In this document: piece after piece, positions 1 through 11,691 of the stretch | How positions within the stretch are numbered: the stretch's first letter is position 1 | Layout of the letters: the number at the start of each line of letters is the position of its first letter | NCBI RefSeq assembly: GCF_023721935.1 | Contig: NW_026057588.1 | Coordinates: forward strand, 10,775,846 to 10,839,845 | Reading direction: 5' to 3' | Length of the DNA stretch: 64,000 nt | Source of the DNA: Panthera uncia | Lineage: Eukaryota; Chordata; Mammalia; Carnivora; Felidae | Position numbers and translations under genes: made by a program | Notes under the pieces: model-generated | What the model saw: the letters and a program-made list of their open reading frames with translations, nothing else | What the model was told of the DNA's origin: nothing | Database searches by the model: none

Positions 1-147
1 TCTCGTAGCTTGTGGGTTCGAGCCCCGTGTCGGGCTCTGTGCTGACAGCTTGGAGCCTGGAGCCTGCTTTGGATTCTGTGTCTCCTTCTCTCTCTGCTCC
101 TCTCCCACTTGTGCTCTATCAAAAATAAATAAACGTTTAAAAAAATA
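1..147 (+). repeat. SINEC_Fc-type SINE, cut by window edge
   Basis: The 3' two thirds of a feline CAN-SINE is present: the GTTCGAGCCCC box-B-like core, the CT-rich stretch and the AAAAATAAATAAACG tail. The head lies outside the window. Confidence 0.9.
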
Positions 148-171
148 TATATCTTTACAAATAAAATCTTA

Positions 172-404
172 GGGGCGCCTGGGTGGCTCAGTCGGTTAGG
201 CGTCCGACTTTGGCTCAGGTCATGATCTCACAGCTCGTGAGTGCGAGCCCTGCGTCGGGCTCTGTGCTAATAGCTCGCAGCCTAGAGCCCGTTTCGGATT
301 CTGTGTCTCCCTCTCTCTCTGCCCGTAACCTACTCGCATTCTGTCTCTGTCTCTCTCAAAAATAAATAAAACATTTAAAAGAATAATTAAAAAAAAAAAA
401 AAAA
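172..404 (+). repeat. SINEC_Fc-type SINE
   Basis: Full-length feline CAN-SINE with GGGGCGCCTGGGTGGCTCAG head, tRNA-like box A and B, a TCTCTCTCTGCCC segment and a long A-rich tail. Confidence 0.93.
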
Positions 405-412
405 TCTTAAAA

Positions 413-630
413 GGGGCGTGGGGTGGCTCAGTTGGTTGAGTGGCCAACTCTTGATTTCGGCTCAGGTCATGATCTCACGGATCGTGGGTTCGAGCCCTGC
501 ACCGGGCTCTGCGCTGACAGCACGGACCGTGCTTGGCATTGTCTGCCTCCCTCTCTCTCTGCCCCTCCCCTGCTCTCTCTCTCTCTCTCTCCCAAAAATA
601 AATAAACATTTAAAGCAAATAAAATAAAAT
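413..630 (+). repeat. SINEC_Fc-type SINE
   Basis: Feline CAN-SINE with a slightly damaged head (GGGGCGTGGGGTGG), inserted just after the A-tail of the preceding copy. Confidence 0.9.
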
Positions 631-647
631 CTCAAAAAAGACATATA

Positions 648-745
648 GGCGTGCCTGGTGGGCTCAGTCAGGAGAACATGTGGCTCTTGATCTCGGGGTT
701 GTAAGTTCGAGCCCCACATGGGGTATGGAGACTACTTATAACAAC
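648..745 (+). repeat. Older, short CAN-SINE (tRNA-derived)
   Basis: Only the tRNA-related part is recognisable (GCCTGGTGGGCTCAGTC, then GTAAGTTCGAGCCCCACATG). It lacks the CT-rich region and fits an older CAN-SINE subfamily. Confidence 0.7.
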
Positions 746-872
746 AACAGCATATTTTACCACAGTAAAAGAAAACCCTAGTCACCACCGATGGTTATGC
801 CCGGTGGCTTTTTCCTTTCTTATGTTTTACGTGAACTTTTTTCGATGACCAGAAGCAGCCCCACCTGCTCAC

Positions 873-985
873 CTGAACAGCACCCCTTTGATGACCTGCC
901 AGGCATTGGGCGCTGGCTGGGGTGCTGGGTTCCGGGGCTGGGTCTCCGCCCGCGGGTCCCTCCCGATGCTGCCGTTGCTGGCCAC
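873..985 (-). CDS. CLPTM1: CLPTM1 exon 2
   Basis: 113-nt exon, 37 codons plus 2 nt. It is hydrophilic and Pro-rich (PRAETQPRNPAPQPAPNAW), then enters a hydrophobic stretch (VIKGVLF). Phase 0 entry, phase 2 exit. Confidence 0.93.
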
Positions 986-3405
986 CTGCAGGAAACGGAG
1001 ACCAGGTGAGGAGGGAGGGTGTCGCCTGAGGCACCCCTGCGTGCCAAGGCCCGGCACAGGGCTGAGCACAGAGTGGTGCCTGATCAAAAACTGGAGAACA
1101 TTTCGGGGCGCCCGGGGGGCTCAGTCGGTTGAGCGTCCGACTTCGGCTCAGGCCATGATCTCACGGTTTGTGAGTTTGAGCCCCCGCATCTGGCTCTGTG
1201 CTGACAGCTCGGAGCCTGGAGCCTGCTTCGGATCCCGCGCCTCCCTCTTTCTCTCTCCCTTTTCTCGCTCTCTGTCTCTCTCTCTCTCTCTCTCAAAAAT
1301 AAATAAACATTAAGAAAAAAACATTTAAAGAACTGGAGAACGGATGAATACAGTCACCCAGGAAGGGTGGTATATCTTGCTCCTTCAAGACAAAAACGCT
1401 TCCCCGAAACCTACTCCGTGCTGGTGACACCGAGGTGACGGAGACAGCCCTGTACTGCCCTCCTGGGGAATCACAGTCCAGTGGGGGGAGCTAAAGAGTC
1501 CCCAGATAGGGATGATCCAGAGCAGACAGGGCTGGGATGTAGGATGATAGAGGGGGCATCTGGTCCAGCCTAGAGGTCAGGGAGGGCTTCCTGGAAGAAG
1601 GAACACTGGAGCTAAGACTTAAAACATAACAAAGAGATAATGCAGAGGAGACAGTGAGGGAAGCAGCCGGTACAGAAATGAAGGGGAGAGATACTATCTG
1701 ACTCTGAGGACTGTCCACTGCTCCCTGAAGCCAGAGCCCAGGATGCAAGGGACAATGCAGGCTGGGGGGACAATGCAGCATGGTGACAAGTGCTAGATCC
1801 CATAAGGCTTGGGTTTATCTAAAAGGGTCTACCCTGGGCAAACAGTTCCGAAGGCCTCCTCGGTGGCCGGCCCTGTGCGGGGCCTTGTCCCTCCAGGGGC
1901 TCCTTATCCAGCAGGAGACAGACACAGAGAAACACAGCCAGAGTGTGAGCCACGCCACTGTGAGCCACTGGTACACACTACCCCATGAGGCCACGACTAG
2001 GAATGTTTCCATTCAGCAGCCGGGCAGATGGAGGCTCGGGCAGGCGAATCCACTAGTCTGGGTGGCTCAGGAAGGAAAAGGGCAGCAGGGTGACAAGGGG
2101 GTGTCAGGCAGGGCTTCCTAGAGCAACCTTCACTCAGAAACAGAAGCTCAGAAGCAGAGAATGTCATGTCAGGAAGGGCCCAAGGCGGGGATGTCTTCCC
2201 ACCCCTCTCCTTGCACCTGCTGGCTCCCGGATCCTGTCCTCTTCCTCCTCCCAGCTCTGTCCCCTCACCGCTCAGCCTTCAAGAGGCAGGACCAGGACTG
2301 TCATGGTCACCGTGAGGCAGGAGCACTGCCCAGCACAGAGCAGGGGCTCAACAAACACCTGTGGAATCAACATGTGTTCCCTGAAGGGCTTGCCCGCATC
2401 ACCCAGGCCTCCCCCCACCACAGCCCCGAGCCCACCCCTCTCTGTCATTCATCACCCCCTGTCCCCTTCGGCAGGAGTTCCTCCCTGTATCTACCAACAT
2501 GCAGGACAGTACCGTGGTACCAGGTAGGGGCTCTAGGGCCCCACAGTTCCTGACTGTGAGATCTTGGGCACGTCACTTCCCCTCTCTGACCCAGAGGCCA
2601 GGTTGTGAAAATACTGGTATGTTTCAGACAGAAAAGATTTCCTTCATGTGTGAAAAATGGACTTCCTGAGCATCTACTGTGCACCAGGCTCAGTACTAGG
2701 CAGTGGCCACGCAGCTCTGGGCCCTGCCCTCACGGAGCTCAGGGTCTAGAACAAAACACACCCACGGAACAGCCAACAGGACCGTTCAAGCTGGTAAACA
2801 GGAAACAAAAGTGCTCTGGAGGAAACAAGCAGGGACACATGATGCCTACTGGGGTGGGGAAGGGGACCCACTCTGGATTAGGTGGTCAGGAGCCTGCCTG
2901 AGGAGCTGTTGTTGACATTTGGGTGAAGGGCATGCTGGGAGGACAGCTTCACGGAAGGGGTTGGCTGGGGGCAGGCAAGGTCAGAGACAGGCACGGGGTC
3001 CCCTTATTCAGGCTCGGCCTTGCTCCCGGGAGCGCTGGGGGCCAAGTAAGTGCTTCCAGCAGCTGTGCGCTGATTCTCAGGGTCAAGAGACAGAAGGTGA
3101 GGGCCAGGCCAGGATTTGAACCCATGTCTGGCTGACTCCCAGGTCTGTTCTCTTACCCGCACGGGTGGACAAGCTGGCTGGAAACCCTCCCACAGAAAGG
3201 CAGAGAAGTGCAGTGAGATGCCACTTCACTATGCTGGCCACAGTCAAAAGGACGGACAATCACAAGTGTTGACGAGGGTGTGGAGGAAACTGGGCCGGTG
3301 GGGAGATGGGGTTGCGGCTTTGAAAGATGCAGCAGAGCATTAATAAGTGAAATGTGCACCTGCCATACAAACCCCACTTCTCGGTCTCTACCCAAGAGAA
3401 AGGAG

Positions 3406-3450
<45 letters not shown>

Positions 3451-6400
3451 GGGAAAGCTTATGTGCAAATGTTCACAGGGGCGTTATTTGTAACAGCCAA
3501 AAACAACCCAAAGGCCCCTCCACCTTGATGAATGAACCTGGTGTATCCATACACACAATGGAATGCTACTCAGCAATAAAAAGGAGCCCAACTGGGGGCA
3601 GAGAGTGGCTGCAAGAGGAAACCGGAATGTTCTGACTGGATGCAGACAGGACGGTGGCGATGGGGGTGCCGCACAATTGCCAAACTGGACTAAAAGCCAC
3701 TGAACTCCATACTGACAACAGGTGAATGTTGTTGTATCTGTTGTAGCTCAAAAGAAAGGCAACTTCCCTGTGGCTCCCACTTCCCTGGGAGTAAAGGCGA
3801 AGTCTTCATGTTGATCCCTAAGCCCTGGCCTGATCTGGCCCCTTCCATGCCTCTCTACTCTTATTCATTGGGTCCAGCCACAAGGCCTCCTCGCTGTTCC
3901 TTAGTAGGACCAGGCACCTCCCACCTCAGGGCCTTTGCACTGGCAGTTCCCTTTACCCAAGAGGCTTCCTGCTGACCCTGTATCTGCATGCCTCCCTCCC
4001 TCGTCTTCTTCAAGTCTTTGTTCAAATGTCACCTCCTCAGAGAGGCCTTCCCAGACTACCTTGTTTAAATTGCAACCCTCAGGGGCGCCTGGATGGCTCA
4101 GTCGGTTAAGCATCTGACTTTGACTCAGGTCATGATCTCACGGTTCGTGAGTTCGAGCCCCGCGTCGGGCTCTGTGCTGACAGCTCAGAGCCTGGAGCCC
4201 GTTTCAGATTCTGTGTCTCTCTCTGCCCCTCCCCTGCTCATGCTCTGTCTCTCTGTCTCAAAAATAAATAAATGTTAAAAAAAAAATTATTAAAATAAAT
4301 AAATTGCAACCCTCTTACTCACCCCTCACTTCTTATCTCCTTCTCCAGCTTTACCCTGTCCATGGGACTTATCACCACCTGACCTGCTATATTCATTGTA
4401 CTCCTGTCCATTCTTTCACCCCCACCCCCCGGACCCTTAGACAGAACATGAGCTCCAAAAGGGCAGGGACTCTGTTCTGTTCACAGCTGTATCCCCAGCA
4501 TGAGCCTGGAGCCTGGCAAGTAGTGGGGACTCAGTATACATTAGCTGAAGGAATGAAGGGCAGGGCTCTGAGCCGTGTTTGGGCCTCTGGCTGGCAGGAG
4601 CATGACACGGCCAAGGGTCCGCCCCCTCAGTGCTAGGCCCCACAGGCTGGGGAGGGTGTGATGTCCTTGCACACAGTAGTGACTAAGACACAGTTCCTCC
4701 TCTGGGACCCACACATCCAATCTCACACAATCCCCAGAAACACTGGCTTAGGGGCCCAGAAGCAGCTGAGACCATCAGCCTGGGCTGGAGTATGAAGACC
4801 GGCTTTCAAGCACATCTTCACCAACTGCCTTGGTCCACCGTGGGAACTCCATCTCGGCCCAGCCTCTGACTCAAGACCTGTTCATTCCACAAACACTGAG
4901 CACCTGCTCTGTGCCGGGTCCCAAGCTGGGCGGTGCAGGGGATATAGTGTTGACCCAAACAGTCCTGGTTCTGCCCTCCAAGGCCTCCCAGTCCAGGGGA
5001 AGAGACAGGCAGACAGTACAACCTAGAGTGGGCAGGGCTGGGACAGGCGAGCCCAGGGGGCTGTGGGAGCCCTGACCCAGTCTGAGAGAGTCAGAGAGGG
5101 CTTCCTAGGGGAGGGAACATCTGTGATGTACAGAACTAGTAGGGATCGATCTGGTAAAGAGGGGAGAAGTACGTGAGAAGGCCACAAGGAAAGAACAAGG
5201 CACACTCCTGGAAATAAAAGACCTTTACAGTGGCTGATGCTCCATTCACTCAGTGGTTCTCAAGCAGGGGTGATTTTGCCCCCCGGGTGGGGATACTTAG
5301 CAACATCTGGGACATTTTTGACGGCCACGACTGGGGAGAGGTACGTGTGTTACTGACATCTAGTGTGTAGAGGCCGGAGATGCTCCTGAACACCCCACAA
5401 TGTGCGGGACAGCCCCTCACAGCACAGAATTAACCGACCCAAAATGTCAATAGTGCTGAGGCTGGGAAATACTAATCTATCTAGCCTGAAGAAAATTCAG
5501 ACCACGCAAGGCCGTGATCTACTAAAGAATTTGCACTTTACCTTGAAGGCAAAGGAAGAAGTCTTGAAAGGTTTTAAGCAGAGGTGAGACAAAAGAAAAA
5601 TCAGGGGGTCCCTGGAAGCCTGGCAATCAAGGGAACCTGAGCCCTGGTCTCTCTGACCACCCCCGATCCAGTAACCAGCAGAAACTCAGAGGGGGAAAAG
5701 ATCTTTCAGCAAGACTGGGAAGTCCCTGAGGACAGGGACTCTGTCTTCGTTCTAGAGTTAACTCAACAAATATTTTCTGAGGCCGCCCCCAGGCCAGGCC
5801 CTGGTTGCAGATGCTAAGCCAGGTATGTGGGGCTCAGTCACCAAATCTCATCTGGGTGGCCTCCCCAGGTGATATTATTTGCTCTTCCTCTGGGCTCCCT
5901 CAGTCCCTGGCACAGACTTTTGTCACCACCCTAGTCATTCAGGACTATAATTCTTTACATGTCAATCTTCTCTCCCACTCCACTGATGGCAGGGGCATGG
6001 CTGGAACCATCTTTGTGACCCATCACATGGCCGGCCATCCTGTGCAACCCCTGCACTTATCACTGGAGAAATAAAGGCCCAAAGAAGGCAAGGAACTTGT
6101 CCAAGGTCACATAGAAAGTCAACTTCATTCTTCCCTCTCAACCTGCACCTCCTCTCCCCGGTGCTGCCTCCCACATGTCAGTGACATCCCAGTGGGTGGG
6201 TCGACAGCACCTTGCTGTCACTCCATCCATTCCCTAAATGCCTGAAGGGTGGCTGCCTGAACAAGTATGTTCTGCAGCTCCAGTTTAGTTGAAACAGTAA
6301 TGGGTCAGAAGTCACCACCACCTGGGCTAACACCACCCACCCCCTTGGATTAGTTTATGCTCAAAGCATAAACACCCTTCCCAGTCCTGACCACCCTGGG

Positions 6401-7044
6401 TCAGCAATGTCTGGACTGCTACACGGAATGGATCCCAAACCCAACCTGGGTGACCTTCTACAAGAGCCTTAGTCTCGCTCTTCCTTGGATTCCCGTCTGT
6501 AAAGTGGGTCTGTCGGTCTCCACCGCCCGTGCCCTTACCCACGATGACTACCTGACTTCCCCAGAGCTAGAAAACTCCCAATCAATCAATGATTGCCCAC
6601 ATCTCAGGCACTGCGAGAGAGACTCTGAACGCCAGTCCACTTCAAGAACGGTCTTAGAGCCTGAATCGCAGAGTCGAGAACCAGGGCGCCTGGGTAGAAG
6701 TCTGCGCCCCTCCGCGCCACTGTCTCCCGGCTCGAGCCATGAGCCTGGTGGCCGCCCAGCGCGAGCGTGCAGGGGACCCGGCGTGCAACAGGGCCCCGCT
6801 CCCCGCACCGTCCGGCCTCCAGGACTGCCCGGCCCGCCTGGGCCCGGTACTCAAGGTCCCTCTGGGCAAGGAGCCCCCAGTGCACGGGATTCCGCGAAAA
6901 GGGGCAAGACACGCCCCGTGGGAGGCCCCCCGGGTGGGGAAGAACCCCTCAGGCCCCTCTCGGCCTCCGTACCTGACCGGAGCCGCCTCCCCCGGCCGCA
7001 ACCACGGCGCTGCCGGCTCCGTCCGCCTCCTGCGCCGCCGCCAT
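873..7044 (-). CDS. CLPTM1: CLPTM1 gene, 5' part (exons 1-2 of the coding sequence)
   Basis: CLPTM1 encodes a conserved multi-pass membrane protein (cleft lip and palate transmembrane protein 1) linked to intracellular retention and trafficking of receptors such as GABA-A. The window holds its first 61 full codons. Exon 1 (6973-7044) begins MAAAQEADGAGSAVVAAGGG in a CpG island. Exon 2 (873-985) carries the VASNGSIGRD motif and ends NAWQVIKGVLF plus two bases of an Arg codon, just before the first membrane-associated segment known in the family. Both boundaries are consensus: donor CAG|GTACGG, acceptor TGCAG|GTGGCC, donor CAG|GTGAGC. The reading phase is continuous (72 nt, then 113 nt). No further exon was found between 1 and 872, so the rest lies beyond the left edge. 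The start was chosen by family match and CpG context. The position next to APOC2 agrees with human synteny. Confidence 0.93.
1105..1325 (+). repeat. SINEC_Fc-type SINE
   Basis: Feline CAN-SINE. The flanks repeat AACTGGAGAAC on both sides, a target-site duplication. Confidence 0.92.
2640..2935 (-). repeat. L2-like LINE fragment
   Basis: Contains CATCTACTGTGCACCAGGC, a 'GGAGCTCAGGGTCTAGAACA' segment and TTGACATTTGGGTGAAGG, the usual signature of a reverse-oriented L2 3' region. Confidence 0.5.
3195..3770 (+). repeat. Old L1 3'-end fragment
   Basis: Recognisable phrases of an L1 ORF2 end and 3' UTR, such as GAGATGCCACTTCACTA, GGGCGTTATTTGTAACAGCC and GGAATGCTACTCAGCAATAA. It is well diverged, so it is an old subfamily, and is interrupted by an (AC)n tract. 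Confidence 0.8.
3406..3448 (+). repeat. (AC)n microsatellite
   Basis: About 21 uninterrupted AC units inside the old L1 fragment. Confidence 0.97.
3780..4565 (+). repeat. L2 LINE fragment, split by a SINE
   Basis: Typical L2 3' region: CTCAGGGCCTTTGCACTGGC, CAAATGTCACCTCCTCAGAG, AGCTCCAAAAGGGCAGGGAC, then a tail like CAGTATACATTAGCTGAAGG. A SINEC_Fc at 4082-4299 interrupts it and duplicated AAATTGCAACCCTC. Confidence 0.8.
4082..4299 (+). repeat. SINEC_Fc-type SINE
   Basis: Full-length copy with a 14-bp target-site duplication (AAATTGCAACCCTC) inside an older L2 element. Confidence 0.95.
4875..5160 (-). repeat. L2-like LINE fragment
   Basis: ACAAACACTGAGCACCTGCT, GGGGATATAGTGTTGACCCA and GAGAGGGCTTCCTAGGGGAG match the usual reverse L2 pattern. 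Confidence 0.5.
5251..5472 (+). repeat. MER20-like hAT-Charlie DNA transposon
   Basis: Begins CAGTGGTTCTCAAGCAGGGG, continues with GATTTTGCCCCCCGGGTGGG and CCCAAAATGTCAATAGTGCT, and ends in an imperfect inverse of the start. Non-autonomous and near full length. The family name is recalled, not searched. Confidence 0.75.
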
Positions 7045-7130
7045 CTTCCCGCTCCGGGTCCCCGCCCCCGCCGCCAGCCCCGCCCCGTCCCCGACGGCGC
7101 CAGCGCGATCGCGCGAGATTTCACACTTCG
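6650..7130 (-). promoter_or_regulatory. CLPTM1: CpG island and promoter of CLPTM1
   Basis: Very GC- and CpG-rich DNA around exon 1, with GGGGCGGGGC GC boxes (read on minus) just upstream of the ATG at 7044 and no TATA box. A housekeeping-type promoter is inferred. Confidence 0.8.
6973..7044 (-). CDS. CLPTM1: CLPTM1 exon 1 (start codon at 7044)
   Basis: 72 nt, 24 codons, starting MAAAQEADGAGSAV and ending GGSGQ, followed by a GTACGG donor. It is rich in Ala and Gly, as in the human protein. Confidence 0.93.
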
Positions 7131-7944
7131 CCGGGCCCTCCAGCTACCGTATCCGGCAAGACAGCTCAAGCCACGCCTCTCAGAAGAGCCGCTTCCGGCT
7201 AAGAAAGAACCAGCCCGGCCACCGTACCCCAACCACCACCCTGCCGTACATTTGTTTTCACCTAGTAGACCGTCACCCTGCATGGAACGCCCGGACTTTC
7301 TCGGCCAGCGCATCAGCGTCCCACGGGCTCCATTCCCTTTGCTTCCTCGAGTTAATCTGCTTCTTCCATTTATGTGAAGCCTTGCAGGCCATCCTGCCTT
7401 CCTCGCTCGGCCGATTCTTCGAGTCGTTCCCGTTTTCGTGTTTCTTGAGCTTTCCCGGCCACCGTAACTCCTCAAAATGTTCTGCTCAATACACGCCTTT
7501 CGTGTGTTCAAGGAACCTCCCTGGCCGCGGTACCGAGACTCAGAGGGCGGGCCTTAGGCCAATGTCATCGCCTTCAGACCCCTCTTCCTAAAGGAACCAT
7601 TTCCTCCAAGTCCCCTTAGGTTATAATTTTTCTGTGCATTCAAAGTTATTATTTCAGGGTTCTCACGGCCACCACACCTTCAAATCGGACCCTGTCGTTC
7701 CCTTTCCAACCCTTCGGGCCACCGAGTTTAGCCCGCACGCGCGTTTCCGGAGTGGTCTTTGCTTTCTAGCAATTTCGCAACTCTGGACTCGGCTTCAAGG
7801 GCTCTTAGAACTTCATTCTTTTTCTTAGCTATGTGTGTTTGTACAGTTCCAAGCCTGGACACGGGTTGAGTGACCCCTGGTCTGGGGAGGATGGTATGGA
7901 GGACGGGAAAGGACAGAAGTCTGTCAGCGGCTGTTAAGCCTTAT

Positions 7945-8210
7945 GTATGAATGGAGTGGAGGTGTTTAAACCCTGGTTGTGCTACTGACCTTCTATACGA
8001 TCCCAGACAAGTGACATTATCTCTTTGGGCCTCGGTTTCTTTTATAAACTAAGCATTTCCCTCCCGCTTTTGCCTCTCCGGGTTTTTGGAAAGACCTAGT
8101 GAGATCACCAATGTAAAGCACCTCCCCCCCCCCCCCCCCCCCCCCCACACATACACACCTGCTCTTAGCAAGTGATCAATATTGTGCACTGTTATTATGA
8201 ACCTTACATA
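7945..8210 (+). repeat. MIR SINE with poly-C tract
   Basis: MIR core order is visible: TAAACCCTGGTTGTGCTACT, GACCTTCTATACGATCCC, TTTGGGCCTCGGTTTC, then AATGTAAAGCACC. A run of about 20 C interrupts the 3' part. Confidence 0.65.
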
Positions 8211-8794
8211 TTACCCGGAAGGGAGAGTAGGCTTTGCATTGGGATTCTCCAAATAATTTATTTCTCATTTTATTGTTTACTTCCTTCACTTTCCTCTTAG
8301 TCCCAGCTCAGTAGTAATATCACCTCCTCCTGGAAACCCTCCCTGGCCCCCAGGCCGTGCCGGCACAGTCTCCTAGTCTTTCCAGATCTCAGGACTCCCC
8401 AGCTCCCCCCCCCCCCCCCATTTTGTGTTACCGCTGTCAGGGATGGGTGTGGTGGTGTGGTATGTCTTGCCGTGGGAGTGGGCGGGGAAGCCCAGGGCAT
8501 TCACGGTCACTGCTCTGCCTCCAGCACTGCCCCAGGGGATGGTTGCTAAGTGAAAGGATGAAAGTCTTCGTGCAGCAGGTAGATGACACACATCTGAGAG
8601 CCAACACAAAGGCAAGAAGGAACCTTAGAGAACATCTTGCCCAGTCCACTTCTCTTCCCATATAATAAAGGTAGTGAGAACGATTCTCTAAAATTGTAGG
8701 CGCAGTCTAGGGATGAAATGAACATACTCACTAAGTCCACCAGACATGAGGCAGACTGAGATTTGCTGGCCTCTTTCTCAAAAGTGCAAAATTA

Positions 8795-9020
8795 GGGGCG
8801 CCTGGGTGGCTCAGTCGGTTGAGCATCCAACTTCAGCTCAGGGCATGATCTGACGGTTCATGGCTTTGAGCCCTACATCAGGCTCTCTGCTGTCAGCACA
8901 GAGTCTGCCTGGAGCCTCTGTCCACCCCTCCCCCTGCCCCTTCCCTGCTTGTGCTCGCTCTCGCTCCCAAAAATAAATAAACACTAAAAACATAAATTAA
9001 TTAATTAATAATAATAAATA
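8795..9020 (+). repeat. SINEC_Fc-type SINE
   Basis: Flanked by the 12-bp duplication AGTGCAAAATTA (8783-8794 and 9022-9033). Confidence 0.94.
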
Positions 9021-9182
9021 ACAGTGCAAAATTACGTGTGTAATCTGTAATAGAGGACCACAGAAAGCCCAGGCAAGTGAAGGGCTTTGAAACTTAATCT
9101 TCTCTAGCTTCATGTAACCCCATCTTTGCTTTTAACTCTAGATATAAAAGCTCCAGTCGGCCCTCCTGTCTCATAAACTGCA

Positions 9183-9410
9183 GGGGCGCCTGGGTGGCTC
9201 AGTCGGTTAAGCGTCCGACTTCGGCTCAGGTCACGATCTCATGGTCCGTGAGTTCGAGCCCCGCGTCAGGCTCTGCGCTGACCGCTCAGAGCCTGGAGCC
9301 TGTTTCCGATTCTGTGTCTCCCTCTCTCTCTGACCCTCCCCCGTTCATGCTCTGTCTCTCTCTGTCTCAAAAATAAATAAACGTTAAAAATAATAATAAT
9401 AATAATAAAA
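9183..9410 (+). repeat. SINEC_Fc-type SINE
   Basis: Full-length copy. The tail carries a short (TAA)n, and the flanks share AAACTGCAG. Confidence 0.94.
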
Positions 9411-9599
9411 AACTGCAGAGTCCCGATCTGTCGGAGCTTGAGGGTCAGTGAGCTAGACTGTGACCTTAGGACCCCTGCAAAGCCCTCCCCCATTTCTGTT
9501 GAATGACCAGAAAAGTTCTTCCATTTCTATTAACTGCTAATTGAATCACCGCCCAGGGCCACTCTGCACTCCACTAGGGGGCGCCCAACACCAACCAGA

Positions 9600-9770
9600 G
9601 GCCGTGATTTCAGGTTCTAAGGGAGAAGAGAGCTGGAGCCCTGAACGTTTGGGTCCTGAGGAAAACGGGCTGGAGGTCCAGACTCCTGAGTCCCAGGGAG
9701 AAGAAGTCTGGGGACCCAGACTCCTGCGTTGGGAGGCAAGAGGAGTCTAGGGGCCTGGATTCTGGGGTCC
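9600..9770 (-). repeat. Decayed 37-bp minisatellite (chromosome-19 type)
   Basis: Repeated phrases such as GGTCCAGACTCCTGAGTCCC and GACCCAGACTCCTGCG, spaced 35-45 bp. They resemble the unit that is better preserved at 29990-30430. Confidence 0.55.
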
Positions 9771-11034
9771 TAGGGCAGTGCGACTGGGGTGGAGGCCTGA
9801 GAAAGGAAGGAGGAATCTAGGAAGGGCACCAGGATTGGTTGGAAGCAGAACTGGCCTGGGCAGTCGTTTGGTTTGGCTTGAGTCCGTGGGAAACAAGTGG
9901 ACAGAGCAGGGATTGTTCCTCTAGGGTCCCCCCTCCCCATCACCCCCTGGGTTTGGCAGCCTCAGCTCTTCCCAGGCCCTGGGGACTTGGGGGCATTTCC
10001 CACAATCCCTCCCCAAGGCCCCTGTTTTCTACTAGACTCACAGCTGCCCATCCTCAGGACCTGGGAAAACTGCCCCAAGAGCACTGAAAGACTGGCTGGA
10101 GGTTAATGCCAAGCAGATTAGGAGAAACAGAGGCCCTGGATCCTCGGAGGCCAGCAGCCCCACCCCTGAGACTTGGGGGCCCCGGACCACCCTCTAGTTC
10201 CTGAGGACCCAGAAGTCCAGACCCCCAGCTTTCTGCCCAGGAGCCCCAGCGCTGTCCTCTCTGACTGTACTATCTCTGCTCTTGTACACCCTGGGCTTTT
10301 TGCCTACAATTCCCCCACTGCCCAGATACCATTTCCCAACCACTGACTGCCCCGCGGGGACCTGGGGGCCAAGCCAGCATCCTCCTCCCCGCCCCCCACT
10401 TCCCGGCATCAACAGCCCCAAACCACTGCACTGTGATGCATCCCCCCGTGACCAGCCCAGCCAGGATGCCCTCCCCTACCCCAGGGGCCTGCTCCCAGGC
10501 CCGGACCTCCTCACTTCTTCTTTTCTTCGTTGCACATAATGTTACTTGAAGTCATCTCCTTTGGTCGTCGTCCTCCTCCTCTGCTTCCTCCCTACTCCTC
10601 ACCACCAGCCTCTCTGTTTGTGGCTTCAAGACAGAATAGAGCTCCTGACCCTGAGCGGGAGCTCAGGAAATGATATCGCTTATTGCTAATAAGGAGAGGG
10701 CAGCTAACAAAACATACCACAAAGCCATCATCACTCAAGCTGAGTGGAATTGGGCCAGGACCCAATGAATAGCTTTTGGAAAGACCACAGAGGGCAGGAC
10801 TCTCTGTCTTTCCCCTGTAGTGTCTCCTGAGCCTAGCAGGGTCTCAATAAATACTTGTGGGACAAGTGTGTAGGAATTGTCACAGGGCATGGCTTTTACG
10901 GATCCATTCTCTTGGGTCCCAGACAAACTGGGCGCTGACTTCCTATGGTCAGCAGTGACGTCTGGGCACCAGTCTCCCCCTGTCGTAGGACCATGGGACA
11001 CCTCACTGTGATGCACACTTAAAACATCAGCCCA

Positions 11035-11258
11035 GGGGCGCCTGGGTGGCTCAGTGGGTTGAGCGTCTGACTCCGGCTCAGGTCATGATCCCACAGCTCT
11101 GTGAGTTCGAGCCCCGCATCGGGCTCTGTGCTGACGGCTTGGAGCCTGCTTTGGATTCTGGGTCTCCCTCTCTCTCTGCCCCTAACCCACTTGCATTCTG
11201 TCTCTGTCTCTCTCAAAAATAAACACACATTAAAAAATAAATAATAAATAAATAAATA
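11035..11258 (+). repeat. SINEC_Fc-type SINE
   Basis: Flanked by the duplication AAACATCAGCCCAG. Confidence 0.94.
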
Positions 11259-11559
11259 AAACATCAGCCCAGGGCCTAGAGACTGCCAGAGGCCACAGCA
11301 GGTTAGCGATGTTCATGGTCGTTTTACATGTGAGAAAGCCAGACCTTGGTGAAGGACAGTCTCTAATGTTGTTGTTGTGACGATCCAATGTTATTATTCA
11401 CCTCTTTATCCCCAATGATCGAGTTAGGGCTACATACGTCCAATGGGCACTCGATAAGTGTTGGATGGACTGAATCAGTCCTGCTATCTTGGCCCTCTAA
11501 GGTCTTCGAAAAGCAACCACATGGAAGAAAATAAATGTTTGTTTGTTTGTTTGTTTTAA

Positions 11560-11565
11560 TTTATT
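11560..11565 (-). promoter_or_regulatory. APOC2: Polyadenylation signal of APOC2
   Basis: AATAAA on the minus strand, about 130 nt downstream of the APOC2 stop codon. The distance suits the short 3' UTR known for this gene. Confidence 0.7.
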
Positions 11566-11691
11566 TATAAGAAGTCAGGCTAGCATTGGGCACAGGATGC
11601 CGCGAGCTGCTAAGAAGTGAGGGGTAGGTCGCGGGAGCCGAGGAGTCATGGGGTCTGGGCTCTCCCCTCCCCCACGGTCGGGGCCCAGCTG

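Larger units (their letters stand above)
986..6972 (-). other. CLPTM1: CLPTM1 intron 1
   Basis: A 6-kb intron with no coding exon that I can support. It holds two intact SINEs, an old L1 3' fragment, L2 fragments in both orientations, one MER20-like DNA transposon and an (AC)n tract. Stretches 1340-2640 and 5480-6640 show only weak, old repeat debris. Confidence 0.85.
7045..11559. other. Intergenic region between CLPTM1 and APOC2
   Basis: About 4.5 kb, similar to the human spacing of these two genes. It contains an MIR, three SINEs, a poly-C run at about 8126-8146, a second at 8405-8419, an L2 tail near 10790-10870 and a decayed copy of the 37-bp GGACTCCTGGGTCTGAGG family. No coding exon is supported. 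Confidence 0.8.

Noticed and set aside
172..330. tRNA-Lys-like genes at SINE heads
   Set aside because: Box A and B look tRNA-like, but these are CAN-SINE 5' ends with CT-rich bodies and A-tails, not folded functional tRNAs.
183..365. Many 60-90-codon frames starting MAQSV or MISRSVSSSPASGSVL
   Set aside because: These are translations of the SINE consensus, repeated wherever a SINE lies. They are not genes.
6450..7202. 250-codon plus-strand open frame across the CLPTM1 CpG island
   Set aside because: GC-rich, Pro/Arg-rich antisense read of CLPTM1 exon 1 and its promoter. It has no family match and CpG islands often lack stops by chance.
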